Source: Bradyrhizobium japonicum USDA 6
GTDB lineage: Bacteria > Pseudomonadota > Alphaproteobacteria > Rhizobiales > Xanthobacteraceae
Length of the DNA stretch: 64,000 nt
NCBI RefSeq assembly: GCF_000284375.1
Contig: NC_017249.1
Span: 2,830,001-2,894,000 of the forward strand
Direction of reading: 5' to 3'
Both the position numbers and the translations under genes were made by a program. Below are positions 15,545 to 24,876 of the stretch, one piece after another. The notes beneath the pieces are model-generated. The model was not told the DNA's origin. It did no database searches and saw nothing but the letters and a program-made list of their open reading frames with translations. The stretch's first letter is position 1, and each line of letters starts with the position of its first letter.

Positions 15545-16273
15545 ATGGGAAACGAATTGGAAGGCAAGGTTGCTGCCGTGACCGGGGCCGGATCGGGCAT
15601 CGGGTTGGCGAGCACTGAAGCAATGCTGGCCGCGGGCGCGCGCGTGGTGATGGTCGACCGCGACGAGGCCGCGCTGACGGCGCTCGGCAACAAGCATGGC
15701 GACGCCGTGATCCCGCTGGTCGTCGACCTCCTGGATCCCAGGGACTGCGCATCCTTGCTGCCGCGCGTCCTGGAGAAGGCAGGCCAGCTCGACATCCTGC
15801 ATGCCAATGCGGGCACCTATGTCGGTGGCGATCTGGTCGATGCAGACACTACAGCCATCGACCGGATGCTGAACCTGAACGTCAACGTCGTGATGAAGAA
15901 CGTGCACGACGTGCTGCCGCACATGATCGCGCGCCGGAGCGGCGACATCATCGTCACGAGTTCGCTGGCGGCGCATTTTCCGACGCCCTGGGAACCGGTC
16001 TATGCGTCGTCGAAATGGGCGATCAACTGCTTCGTCCAGACGGTGCGGCGCCAGGTCTTCAAGCACGGCATTCGCGTGGGCTCGATCTCGCCCGGCCCGG
16101 TCGTCACCTCCCTGCTCGCGGACTGGCCGCCCGAGAAGCTGAAGGAAGCCAGGGACTCCGGCAGCCTGCTGGAGGCCAGCGAGGTCGCTGAAGTGGTGAT
16201 GTTCATGCTGACCCGGCCGCGCGGCATGACCATTCGCGACGTGGTGATGCTGCCGACCAATTTTGATCTTTAG
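15545..16273 (+). CDS. SDR family oxidoreductase
   Basis: A 242-residue short-chain dehydrogenase starting MGNELEGKVAAVTGAGSGIG at ATG 15545. The cofactor motif is TGAGSGIG, and VMVDRD after strand 2 suggests NAD preference. HANAG replaces the more usual NNAG. The catalytic residues are Ser in VTSSLAA and YASSK. The branch is like ribitol 2-dehydrogenase-type SDRs (the ending GMTIRDVVMLPTNFDL is typical of those and of clavulanate-type SDRs). Substrate unknown. The gene is bracketed on both sides by copies of one inverted repeat, giving a unit of gene plus flanking repeats. Confidence 0.9.
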   Translation: MGNELEGKVAAVTGAGSGIGLASTEAMLAAGARVVMVDRDEAALTALGNKHGDAVIPLVVDLLDPRDCASLLPRVLEKAGQLDILHANAGTYVGGDLVDADTTAIDRMLNLNVNVVMKNVHDVLPHMIARRSGDIIVTSSLAAHFPTPWEPVYASSKWAINCFVQTVRRQVFKHGIRVGSISPGPVVTSLLADWPPEKLKEARDSGSLLEASEVAEVVMFMLTRPRGMTIRDVVMLPTNFDL

Positions 16274-16286
16274 GACGCATGCTCTT

Positions 16287-16390
16287 GTAGGGTGGGCAAA
16301 GGCGCGCTCTTCGCGCGCCGTGCCCACCGTTCTACCGGATTTGTGGAGAGTTGGTGGGCACGGCGCAACGGCGCCTTTGCCCACCCTACG
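16287..16390. repeat. long inverted repeat, GTAGGGTGGGCAAAGGCGC family, copy 3
   Basis: GTAGGGTGGGCAAAGGCGCG ... GCGCCTTTGCCCACCCTACG; outer 18-bp ends are inverted complements. The right end overlaps the stop codon of the leftward glycosylase gene (16386-16388), so the repeat supplies its terminator-like hairpin. Confidence 0.9.
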
Positions 16391-16898
16391 CAGCGATCCA
16401 TGCCGCCAGCTCGCGCCACGGCTCCAGCGTCCAGTGACCGGACGCAGCGCCGGAGGGCGAGGGCAGCACGAAAATCTCCGGCAAACCTGCATCGCGCGGC
16501 TGCCGCCCAAGCGCAATCACGCTCGACGGCCTGCCATAAAACAAGCTCGCCGCCTTCTTGCTCGTGAACGCAATCGTCATCGGCCGATATTTTTCGATCT
16601 TGGCCCTGAACCCCGGCACGTCGATCGTTTCAGCCGCGATCTGGTGATCCATCCCGGCGCCTGACTTGGAGAGATCGGTGAAGCCGATCCCGAGCTCGAT
16701 CAAGCCTGCGAACTCGCCCGGCTGATAACGCCGCGGCGTGATGCCGGCCTCATGGATCGCGCGCCAGAAGCGGTTGCCGGGATGGGCGTAGTAGTGCCCG
16801 AGTTCGGCCGAGCGCGTGCTGGCGGCGGTGCCGACGAAGACGAGCAGGAGCTTGGGACGGAGCTGGTCGGGGAGGCGGTGAGGGGAAGAGGCGGGCAA
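16386..16898 (-). CDS. mug: mismatch-specific G:T/U DNA glycosylase
   Basis: A 170-residue member of the uracil-DNA glycosylase superfamily, Mug/TDG branch, which removes uracil or thymine mispaired with guanine. Visible motifs: LLLVFVGTAAS (motif 1 region), HPGNRFWRAIHEAGITP, GIGFTDL, and the DNA-intercalation loop LPSPSGA. Motif 1 in E. coli Mug has the catalytic Asn in GINPG; here it reads GTAAS, so the general base is replaced, which is seen in some family branches. The only plausible start is TTG at 16898, since an in-frame stop lies just upstream. The stop is inside a repeat. Confidence 0.8.
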   Translation of the reverse strand: MPASSPHRLPDQLRPKLLLVFVGTAASTRSAELGHYYAHPGNRFWRAIHEAGITPRRYQPGEFAGLIELGIGFTDLSKSGAGMDHQIAAETIDVPGFRAKIEKYRPMTIAFTSKKAASLFYGRPSSVIALGRQPRDAGLPEIFVLPSPSGAASGHWTLEPWRELAAWIAA

Positions 16899-17009
16899 AT
16901 CAATAGCTTATAGGTTGCCGATTGCATATGAAAGCTCAACTGGTCACTAATGTGCTTATTCCACTCGTGACAGCAACAAACAGATCAAGCGGTAGGGGGG
17001 GAGCTTCCC

Positions 17010-17228
17010 GTGACCATTCAGGAGTTGGCGGACCAGTTGCGCCAAGACTATTTCACCTCTGAAGAAGGCAAGAAAGTAATAGCCATTCACTTGTTCGGAA
17101 TTCGGTGGGCGCGCGAACTCGAAGGGATGTCTTGTAAGGAAGTTGCTGTCAGAGCTGGAATCCACGAATCGTATGGAACGGAGATCCGAAAGGGAGCTAA
17201 TTTAGCCGATTATGTCTCCATTCGATGA
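17010..17228 (+). CDS. small HTH-like protein
   Basis: A 72-residue protein with GTG start at 17010 behind GGGGGGAG. It reads TIQELADQLRQDYFTSEEGKKV, IHLFGIRWARELEGMSCKEVAVRAGI, ESYGTEIRKGANLADYV. The middle helix pair and the GTEIRKG-x-x-LA-x-YV ending match small HTH-like proteins I recall from accessory regions of many bacteria, often near restriction or defence genes. It could bind DNA and regulate its neighbours. It lies in AT-richer DNA than the rest of the window. The two genes to its right run in the opposite direction. Family recognition moderate; function not known. Confidence 0.7.
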   Translation: MTIQELADQLRQDYFTSEEGKKVIAIHLFGIRWARELEGMSCKEVAVRAGIHESYGTEIRKGANLADYVSIR

Positions 17229-17260
17229 GCTGTCGACGAATCTCAAGCTTGGGCGGTTCT

Positions 17261-17329
17261 AGCCCGCATGAGTAGAGCGACATGCGGGACAACAAAGACC
17301 TCGGATGTCGTTGCGCTCACCCCGACTAC
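17261..17329. repeat. dispersed repeat AGCCCGCATGAG...GACATGCGGGAC
   Basis: AGCCCGCATGAGTAGAGCGA-CATGCGGG followed by CTCGGATGTCGTTGCGCTCA-CCCCGACTAC. This resembles a common Bradyrhizobium intergenic palindrome. A partial relative (CGGGTATCCCTTTGCTCATC-CCGGCTGCGC) lies at 17976-18006, so the GIY-YIG-like gene sits between repeat remnants. Confidence 0.55.
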
Positions 17330-17349
17330 GCTTGCTTGCCGACAAACTC

Positions 17350-17904
17350 TCATTCAAGTCCAGGTGGTCGCTCCTCAAATCTTCCTTTGTCAAAATACTC
17401 TCGCACATCCGTATCGAGTGGCTCGATCGCCCAAAAATGCCGTCTGTCACGTGCAATGAGGTTGACGTGGTAGTTCTCGTGATAGTCGTCTGGGTCGCCG
17501 CGGCTTTGTTCTTCCATTCTCCTGTTCATCAATGGCAAGCGCTTCGCGTGGTCTTGAAAATTGAAAAGCGCATCAGCCTCGATGCGCTTGTATTGAGCGT
17601 GGCGTGAAACCCAGACTTCGTATCTTGCCCCAGGCAAATAGTATCCAAGCCGCTCAAGCCACAGTCGATGCCTGGCCCAACGTTGTCTGATAGCCCCGGA
17701 GCCCACATAGATTAGCGGGCTAGATAGAGAACTTGAATATCGAATTGCAAATGGGGGCGACAGCCTCACCAGATAGATTGCATTCTTCCAATCCCATGGT
17801 GTCTCAAGCGAAGAGTTTCGGCAGTACAGTTTTATGTTCCTCCAGTCGTTCTCAATCAGAGGAATTTCGGTTGCCATCCACCATGGGGGAAGCTTGATTG
17901 ACAT
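17350..17904 (-). CDS. GIY-YIG-like domain protein
   Basis: A 184-residue protein with low GC and no close look-alike I can name. Residues 40-130 fit a GIY-YIG nuclease core. They show AIYLVRL (strand with I43-Y44), LIYVGSG (Y66-V67-G68) followed by R73/R75 and H79 in IRQRWARHR, a Glu (E109, in RIEADALFNF) that would bind metal, and LPLMN (Asn127). The spacing between the first two strands is longer than usual because of an insert (SPPFAIRYSSSLSSP). Such domains cut DNA, or in some cases act only as binding modules. It sits between repeat remnants and beside the CBS-HEPN gene. Confidence 0.65.
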   Translation of the reverse strand: MSIKLPPWWMATEIPLIENDWRNIKLYCRNSSLETPWDWKNAIYLVRLSPPFAIRYSSSLSSPLIYVGSGAIRQRWARHRLWLERLGYYLPGARYEVWVSRHAQYKRIEADALFNFQDHAKRLPLMNRRMEEQSRGDPDDYHENYHVNLIARDRRHFWAIEPLDTDVREYFDKGRFEERPPGLE

Positions 17905-18027
17905 TTGGGGCGTCCCGGCGCGAGTAGGGAAATTGAGAATCAGAATCAGCGATATGCGGGTCCACCACTAACAGTCTCGGGTATCCCTTTGCTCATCCCG
18001 GCTGCGCTTGCTGACTCCTGACGATGC

Positions 18028-19092
18028 TTATTGAGACAGAATGATATTTTGAATCTTGTTTAGGAACGCTTTGAAGTCGCGCAAGCTTTCTAGTTCTTTA
18101 GGAAGCACTCCATCTGAGTCAAAGTGCATCACGTCGTTGCGAACTTTTCGTATGTTGTCTAAGTCCTTGCAGAAACTCACTCTGTCAATTGCAAGGCCAA
18201 ACTGCTTCCAGCGATCCGGGTTCTCTAGTAGTCTTAAATATTCGCCGAATGCCAGATCATCGGGGCCGTTGATTTGTCGAGAGCTGTCGCCGGGATCTCG
18301 AATCCCTACCAAATCTTCAGTACTAAAACGATCCGCTATCAGGCCCCGCAGCAGGTTCTCGATTTCGCCGAGAAGAAGGAAAGGCTCTGCAAGCAGCTGG
18401 AATTGCTCACTCAAGTCACTGGCGGTGATTATCCCGGTTATCCTGCCATCCTCGCTTCTTACCAATACATATTGGTGCGTCACGATAACTGGAATCGCAT
18501 CAAAGATAGAGAAGCTGCTTCGCATTTCGTGATGGGGCTCCATAAAATCGCGAGCGCGTTCTCCGGGCTTCGATAACGCGAGCCGAGATCCGATGGAGGT
18601 CCAAGTGATGACACCTTTAACCTCTCGATCGCTAGTCATCACTGGAAGTTGGGAAAAGTTCTTTAGGAGTAGGAGCGCGACAACCTCAGCTAACGTACCA
18701 TCTGGCTTTACGCTAACGATGGATTGGTTCGCGGGACCCAGTTTACTGATTCTGTACGTAGGGTCTCTCCGAACCCAATCGGCATTTGTGACCGCGTCTG
18801 GTCTCGCTTCTGCTTCAACTGCAGCCACGACTTCTTCGCCCAGCCGCGATGGCGCGACTTGCTCCACGTCCTCGACCAATGGAATCAGTTGGAGTTGCGA
18901 GTCAATGAAGTTTGACTCAAAGTCCGGTATCGTTAGGAGTCTGTAGTTCTCTAACTCACGGCGAATTTGACGAACTATCGAATATCCACGTCGTTGGGCG
19001 CCAAACCAAGATAGAAACTCTCGCGTTGTGACAGGTGGAGGCGGTTCACCGCTCGCGGCCGCTTCCGCAACCTTTGCCAAGTAGGGATTCAT
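18028..19092 (-). CDS. CBS-domain protein with C-terminal HEPN RNase-like domain
   Basis: A 354-residue three-part protein; the ATG at 19092 is preferred over an in-frame TTG 12 bp upstream. Residues 21-70 (TTREFLSWFGAQRRGYSIVR, then LLTIPDFES) look like a winged-helix or similar N-terminal module. Residues about 108-235 are a CBS pair: VSVKPDGTLAEVVALLLLKNFSQLPV and GVITWTSIG, then PVIVTHQYVLVRSEDGRITGIITASDL. CBS pairs bind adenosyl nucleotides. Residues about 237-350 are helical and contain RNDVMH (Arg318 to His323), the R-x4-H motif of HEPN ribonucleases, of the Swt1-like kind. A nucleotide-gated RNase, hence an abortive-infection-type effector, is inferred. Confidence 0.75.
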   Translation of the reverse strand: MNPYLAKVAEAAASGEPPPPVTTREFLSWFGAQRRGYSIVRQIRRELENYRLLTIPDFESNFIDSQLQLIPLVEDVEQVAPSRLGEEVVAAVEAEARPDAVTNADWVRRDPTYRISKLGPANQSIVSVKPDGTLAEVVALLLLKNFSQLPVMTSDREVKGVITWTSIGSRLALSKPGERARDFMEPHHEMRSSFSIFDAIPVIVTHQYVLVRSEDGRITGIITASDLSEQFQLLAEPFLLLGEIENLLRGLIADRFSTEDLVGIRDPGDSSRQINGPDDLAFGEYLRLLENPDRWKQFGLAIDRVSFCKDLDNIRKVRNDVMHFDSDGVLPKELESLRDFKAFLNKIQNIILSQ

Positions 19093-19166
19093 GGGTAGGC
19101 ACAAACCAATATTGAAAATGCAATTTTTAGCATAGTAGAGTTATTAAAAATTAGCAACTAAAAATT

Positions 19167-19196
19167 GAAACAGCCGAGCGTCGGCTCGGCTGTTTC
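19167..19196 (-). terminator. intrinsic terminator of the thiamine operon
   Basis: Perfect 12-bp arms GAAACAGCCGAG (19167-19178) and CTCGGCTGTTTC (19185-19196) with a 6-nt loop. On the reverse strand the stem is followed by AATTTTTAGTTGC. It lies 50 bp after the thiC stop. The upstream AT-rich DNA belongs to the 18028 gene promoter. Confidence 0.85.
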
Positions 19197-19245
19197 ACTA
19201 TCAAGGTTGCTCCGAGGCTAGCAAGGAGTCGTGATAAAGAACCCC

Positions 19246-21292
<2,047 letters not shown>

Positions 21293-21309
21293 GGTGGAGA
21301 GAGCGTGCA

Positions 21310-21918
21310 TCATGCCGCCTCCGCAGGTAGGCCGAGCCACTGGCGCACTCGCGCATCCGGGTCGGCGTTCTGCGTGACATCGGAAACCACGGCGATGGAA
21401 TCGGCGCCGGCGGCAAAAATCTCCGCGGCGTGCTCGAACTTGATGCCGCCGATCGCGACCAGCGGGATGCTGCCGATCCGCTTCTTCCATTCCGTGATCT
21501 TCGGAATGCCCTGCGGCTCGAAGCGCATCGATTTCAGCGTGGTGAAGAAGATCGGGCCCAGAGCGACGTAGTCGGGGTCCGCGGCGAGCGCGGTCTCGAG
21601 CTCCGCGTCGTCATGGGTGGAGATGCCGAGCGACAGGCCGGCCTCGCGGATGGCTTGGAGGTCCGCATCGGCAAGGTCCTCCTGGCCGAGATGCAGATAT
21701 TTTGCGCCGGCGACGACAGCCGCGCGCCAATAGTCGTTCACGACCAGCTTGGCCTGCGTGTCCTTCGTGATCGCCAGCGCGTCGGTGACGATCTGGAGCG
21801 CGTCGGCGTCGTTGAGGTCTTTCGCGCGCAGCTGGATGGTGCCGACGCCGAGCCTGGTCAGGCGTTCGACCCATTTGAGGCTGTCGACGACGGGATAGAA
21901 GCGATCAGGATACGGCAT
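21310..21918 (-). CDS. thiE: thiamine phosphate synthase ThiE
   Basis: A 202-residue TIM-barrel enzyme that joins HMP pyrophosphate and the thiazole phosphate to give thiamine phosphate. The start chosen is [20 protein letters not shown] at 21918, overlapping the 3' end of thiG by 14 bp. Motifs: [38 protein letters not shown] (the ND-x-W and HLGQ segments of the family), [12 protein letters not shown] and VAIGGI near the phosphate site. The HLGQED segment and GPIF-T are strongly conserved in ThiE, so this is a true synthase rather than TenI. Length slightly short but complete. Confidence 0.95.
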   Translation of the reverse strand: MPYPDRFYPVVDSLKWVERLTRLGVGTIQLRAKDLNDADALQIVTDALAITKDTQAKLVVNDYWRAAVVAGAKYLHLGQEDLADADLQAIREAGLSLGISTHDDAELETALAADPDYVALGPIFFTTLKSMRFEPQGIPKITEWKKRIGSIPLVAIGGIKFEHAAEIFAAGADSIAVVSDVTQNADPDARVRQWLGLPAEAA

Positions 21919-22687
21919 GCCAGAACGGGGTCCCAACGACAGGGGTGGAGGGGGAGGCGAAGTCGCGGGCGTTCGTCAGCCCGGCTTCGTAGGCGGTGCG
22001 GCCGGCATCACAGCCGAGACGGAAGGCATTGGCCATCGCAACGGGATCGGCGGCCTTTGCGATGGCGGTGTTGAGCAGCACGGCGTCGTAGCCGAGCTCG
22101 AGCGCCTCGGCCGCATGCGACGGCGCGCCGATGCCGGCATCGACCACCAGCGTGATGTCGCGCAGCCGCTCGCGCAGCAGTTTCAGCGCGTCGCGGTTGG
22201 TGATGCCGCGGGCCGAGCCGATCGGCGCAGCCCAGGGCATGACGACCTTGCAGCCGGCATCGACCAGGCGGTTGGCGACCGAGAGATCCTCGGTGCAATA
22301 GGGGAACACTTCAAAGCCGTCCTTGATCAGGATGGTGGCGGCTTCGACCAGACCGACGACGTCGGGCTGCAGCGTGTCGTTGTCGGCGATCACTTCCAGC
22401 TTGATCCAGGACGTGCCGAACAGCTCGCGCGCGAGTTTTGCGGTGGTCACGGCTTCGCGCACGCTGCGGCAGCCGGCGGTGTTCGGCAGCACGCTGACGT
22501 CGAGCTCACGGATCAGATTCCAGAACGCGTCCCCGGTCTTGCCGCCGGCGGCCTCGCGGCGCAGCGACACCGTGACGATGTTCGAGCCGGAGGCACGGAT
22601 CGCCGCCTGCATGATCGCGGGCGAGGGATACAGCGCGCTGCCGATCAGCAGGCGGGAGGGGAAGGTTTTGCCGTAGAAGGTCACCAT
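21905..22687 (-). CDS. thiG: thiazole synthase ThiG
   Basis: A 260-residue thiazole synthase (start [20 protein letters not shown] at 22687, after a GGAGGTGTCTCC region). It condenses 1-deoxyxylulose 5-phosphate, dehydroglycine and ThiS thiocarboxylate into thiazole phosphate. The Schiff-base lysine is Lys96 in WIKLEV; other landmarks are [45 protein letters not shown] and [19 protein letters not shown] longer upstream frame to 22864 only translates the repeat region. The 14-bp overlap with thiE suggests translational coupling. Upstream lies a 119-bp palindromic insertion between thiS and thiG. Confidence 0.97.
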   Translation of the reverse strand: MVTFYGKTFPSRLLIGSALYPSPAIMQAAIRASGSNIVTVSLRREAAGGKTGDAFWNLIRELDVSVLPNTAGCRSVREAVTTAKLARELFGTSWIKLEVIADNDTLQPDVVGLVEAATILIKDGFEVFPYCTEDLSVANRLVDAGCKVVMPWAAPIGSARGITNRDALKLLRERLRDITLVVDAGIGAPSHAAEALELGYDAVLLNTAIAKAADPVAMANAFRLGCDAGRTAYEAGLTNARDFASPSTPVVGTPFWHAVS

Positions 22688-22713
22688 GTGGGAGGTGTCT
22701 CCATGATTGATGC

Positions 22714-22832
22714 TGTCATCCCCGCCTAGTGCGCAATTGCGCACGGGGGCGGGGATCCAGTATTCCAGAGGCCGTGCCGTGATACGGCGAAGCCACGGCG
22801 TACTGGATCGCCCGGTCAAGCCGGGCGATGAC
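22714..22832. repeat. dispersed palindromic repeat inside thi operon
   Basis: TGTCATCCCCGCCTAGTGCG-CAATTGCGCACGGGGGCGGGGATC, then CCAGTATTCCAGAG, TACTGGATCG and CCCGGTCAAGCCGGGCGATGACA. Outer ends TGTCATC and GATGACA are inverted. Related elements are at 1675-1830 and 57506-57611. It lies between thiS and thiG in transcribed DNA. Confidence 0.85.
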
Positions 22833-22860
22833 AGCGGAGTATTTGGAGAGAGCAGCATTT

Positions 22861-23058
22861 TCACCCTCCCTGCCGCGGCGTGATGATCTCGATCTCGTCA
22901 CCGGCTTTCAGTGCCGTCTCGGCCCAGCGGCTTTTCGGCACGACGTCGTAATTGAGCGCGATGGCGAAATGGGTGCCCTCGTAGTCGAGCTCGCTGAGCA
23001 GCGCGTCGACGCTGGCCGAGTTCACCTCGCGCTGTTCGCCGTTTACGATCACAAGCAT
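22861..23058 (-). CDS. thiS: sulfur carrier protein ThiS
   Basis: A 65-residue ubiquitin-fold sulphur carrier. It starts [20 protein letters not shown] and ends in the essential Gly-Gly (PRQGG), whose C-terminus is adenylated by ThiF and turned into a thiocarboxylate that donates sulphur to the thiazole ring. [15 protein letters not shown] is the family core (A-x-N-x-x-x-V-P-x-x-x-W). Its start is 7 bp after the thiO stop, so the two are co-transcribed. thiF is not in this window and must be elsewhere. Confidence 0.97.
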   Translation of the reverse strand: MLVIVNGEQREVNSASVDALLSELDYEGTHFAIALNYDVVPKSRWAETALKAGDEIEIITPRQGG

Positions 23059-23065
23059 TGGACGA

Positions 23066-24076
23066 TCACGCGCATTGCATCACCTCATTGTCGATCTGGC
23101 CGCGCTGGACGTATTGCAGCGTCAGTTCGGCGAGCGCCGGCGCGATCAGGAAGCCGTGGCGGTAGAGGCCGTTGACGGCGATCCTCTCGCCACGAATGCC
23201 GATGCGCGGCAGATTGTCGGGGAAAGCGGGTCGAAGGCCCGAGCCGAATTCGACGATCCGCGCCTCGCCGAAGGCCGGATGCACGGCATAGGCCGCACCC
23301 AGCAGCTCCAGCGCGGAGCGCACGCTGACGCCGGTGTCCTCGGCCTCGATCGAGGTCGCGCCCAGCATGAACAGGTTGTCCTCGCGCGGGATGACGTAGA
23401 GCGGCCAGCGCGGATGGATCAGCCGCACCGGGCGCGCCAGCCGCACCTCGCCGGTCTCGATCAGAATCATCTCGCCCTTGACGCCGCGCAGCTCGCCCTG
23501 CTCGTCGCGCGCGCCAAGGCCGCGGCAGTCGATCACGATGCCGTCGAGGTCTTTGGCGGAGACGTCGCTATCAAACTTGATGGTGCCGCCGGCGGCGCGG
23601 ATGCGCTCGTGCAGCTTCGGCAGCACGCGGCGCGGCTCGACATGGCCCTCGGTCGGGAAGAACAGCGCGTCGCGGAAGCGGCCCTCCAGCGACGGTTCGA
23701 GCTCGGCGAGGCCGGTCGCATCGAGCCGGCGGTGGCCTTCGGTCATCCGCGCAAAACGCTCGAAATCGTTGCGCTCGCGCGGGTGAGCGACGACGAGCGA
23801 GCCATTGAAGGGCGTGTCCGGCAGCTCGCGCCGCCAGATGTCCAGGGAGCGCTGCCCGAGCCTGGAGATGATGGGTTCGGCGACCTCCGCCTCGCACCAG
23901 GGCGCGAGCATCCCGCCGGCCCAATGGCTGGTGGAATCGGTCATCGCGGCGTCACCGCGCTCGTGTAACGTCACGGCATGGCCGGCCTGCGCGAACAGCA
24001 GCGCCTGCCACGCACCTGCAATGCCTGCGCCGATGATGGATACCGGGGAATCCGGTCGCTTGGTGGTCTGCAACAT
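23066..24076 (-). CDS. thiO: glycine oxidase ThiO (FAD-dependent)
   Basis: A 336-residue FAD oxidase that makes dehydroglycine from glycine with oxygen, the aerobic route to the thiazole precursor. The FAD motif GAGIAGAWQALLFAQAGHAVTLHER is at residues about 15-40 (GxGxxG present). SHWAGGMLAPWCEAE, VIDCRGLGARDEQGELRGVKGEM, and the C-terminal PRIGIRGERIAVNGLYRHGFLIAPA are typical of the ThiO/DAAO group. It is the first gene after the TPP riboswitch. An aerobic organism using ThiO rather than ThiH fits the operon order and an oxygen-using lifestyle. Confidence 0.95.
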   Translation of the reverse strand: MLQTTKRPDSPVSIIGAGIAGAWQALLFAQAGHAVTLHERGDAAMTDSTSHWAGGMLAPWCEAEVAEPIISRLGQRSLDIWRRELPDTPFNGSLVVAHPRERNDFERFARMTEGHRRLDATGLAELEPSLEGRFRDALFFPTEGHVEPRRVLPKLHERIRAAGGTIKFDSDVSAKDLDGIVIDCRGLGARDEQGELRGVKGEMILIETGEVRLARPVRLIHPRWPLYVIPREDNLFMLGATSIEAEDTGVSVRSALELLGAAYAVHPAFGEARIVEFGSGLRPAFPDNLPRIGIRGERIAVNGLYRHGFLIAPALAELTLQYVQRGQIDNEVMQCA

Positions 24077-24082
24077 CCCTGT

Positions 24083-24203
24083 CCCTTCGCCGGCATGACC
24101 CGGATCAGGTTCAAAGGGTCACCGCGGTCCTGGGCCGGCTTGCTGAAGTGCAGGCTTGCCCATTTAGCGGTATCTCAGCTCCTCCTCGGAGCACCCCTCG
24201 GAA
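24083..24203 (-). promoter_or_regulatory. TPP (THI-box) riboswitch
   Basis: Read on the reverse strand, the leader of thiO has all TPP-aptamer parts. These are GGGGTGC near the 5' end, CUGAGAU (GAGCTGAGATACCGCT), then ACCCTTTGAACCTGATCCGG with GTCATGCCGGCGAAGGGA closing the aptamer. It ends 7 bp before the thiO ATG, so ligand binding most likely blocks the ribosome site, as is common in alphaproteobacteria. It would shut off all five thi genes when thiamine pyrophosphate is abundant. Confidence 0.97.
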
Positions 24204-24257
24204 CGGCTCTAATGTATGCCAGTGGGACGGGGTGGTCAACGCGTTAGCAACAAGGCT

Positions 24258-24337
24258 GTCATTCCGGGGCGATGCGAAGTATCGAACCCGGAATCTCGAG
24301 ATTCCGGGTTCAGTCCTGCGGACTGCCCCGGAATGAC
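24258..24337. repeat. palindromic repeat GTCATTCCGGGGCG...
   Basis: GTCATTCCGGGGCGATGCGA and CCGGAATCTCGAGATTCCGG (a 20-bp perfect palindrome around CTCGAG), then GGACTGCCCCGGAATGAC. Outer arms are inverted complements. It separates the thi leader from the transglycosylase gene and shares its GTCAT/ATGAC ends with other dispersed repeats. Confidence 0.8.
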
Positions 24338-24342
24338 TGCGG

Positions 24343-24876
24343 TTAGTGAGGAACCTGCGCCCGCGCATTGCGGACGCCCTGGGCCAGCTTCTTATGCGGC
24401 GCCGTCCCGAAAATCGGCTGCGGATTGCCGTTCGGCTCGAGCCAGATGTCGCCCATATTGGCGACCTGCACGGCCTCCTGACGCTGCCGCTTTGCAACGT
24501 AGTAATAGCCGCCCGCGAAATAACGCACGGCTCGGGCGTGGTCGCCATTGGCGGCGCGGTAGGCGCCGGCGAGGTATTTGACGGCGTAGGTGAGGTTGGT
24601 GTTGGGATCGCGCAGGCCTGCGGCGTCGCCGGTGTAGCCGACCCCGCGGGCGGTCGCGAGCTTGATCTGCATCAGGCCGATGGTGCCGCCGCGGCCGATC
24701 AGGCCGGGCTGATAGCGGCTCTCGCGCATGATGACGCGATGCACCAGCGCTTCGGGCACGCCGTTGGCGCGGGCATGGGCCGCGACCATTTCGGCATATT
24801 CGGCTTCGCCCGCGAATGCGGCCTGCGGCAACATCAGTCCGGCCGCAGCGAGCACTGCAATACACAAAATTTTCAT
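24343..24876 (-). CDS. lytic transglycosylase (SLT domain)
   Basis: A 177-residue periplasmic muramidase-like enzyme that cleaves peptidoglycan glycan strands to 1,6-anhydro ends. The signal peptide is MKILCIAVLAAAGLMLPQ with a cut after AFA. The SLT core: HRVIMRESRYQPGLIGRGGTIGLMQI has the catalytic Glu in MRESR and the GLMQI motif, and NLTYAVKYLAGAYRAANGDHARAVRYFAGGY completes the domain. It is a small soluble SLT form rather than full-length Slt70. A short role in septation, secretion-system assembly or wall turnover cannot be chosen from context. Single gene. Confidence 0.92.
   Translation of the reverse strand: MKILCIAVLAAAGLMLPQAAFAGEAEYAEMVAAHARANGVPEALVHRVIMRESRYQPGLIGRGGTIGLMQIKLATARGVGYTGDAAGLRDPNTNLTYAVKYLAGAYRAANGDHARAVRYFAGGYYYVAKRQRQEAVQVANMGDIWLEPNGNPQPIFGTAPHKKLAQGVRNARAQVPH

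Noticed and set aside
16386..16898. Pseudogene status for the Mug-like gene because of its TTG start and GTAAS motif
   Set aside because: The frame is intact over the whole fold and the other motifs are kept; motif 1 variation exists in the superfamily.
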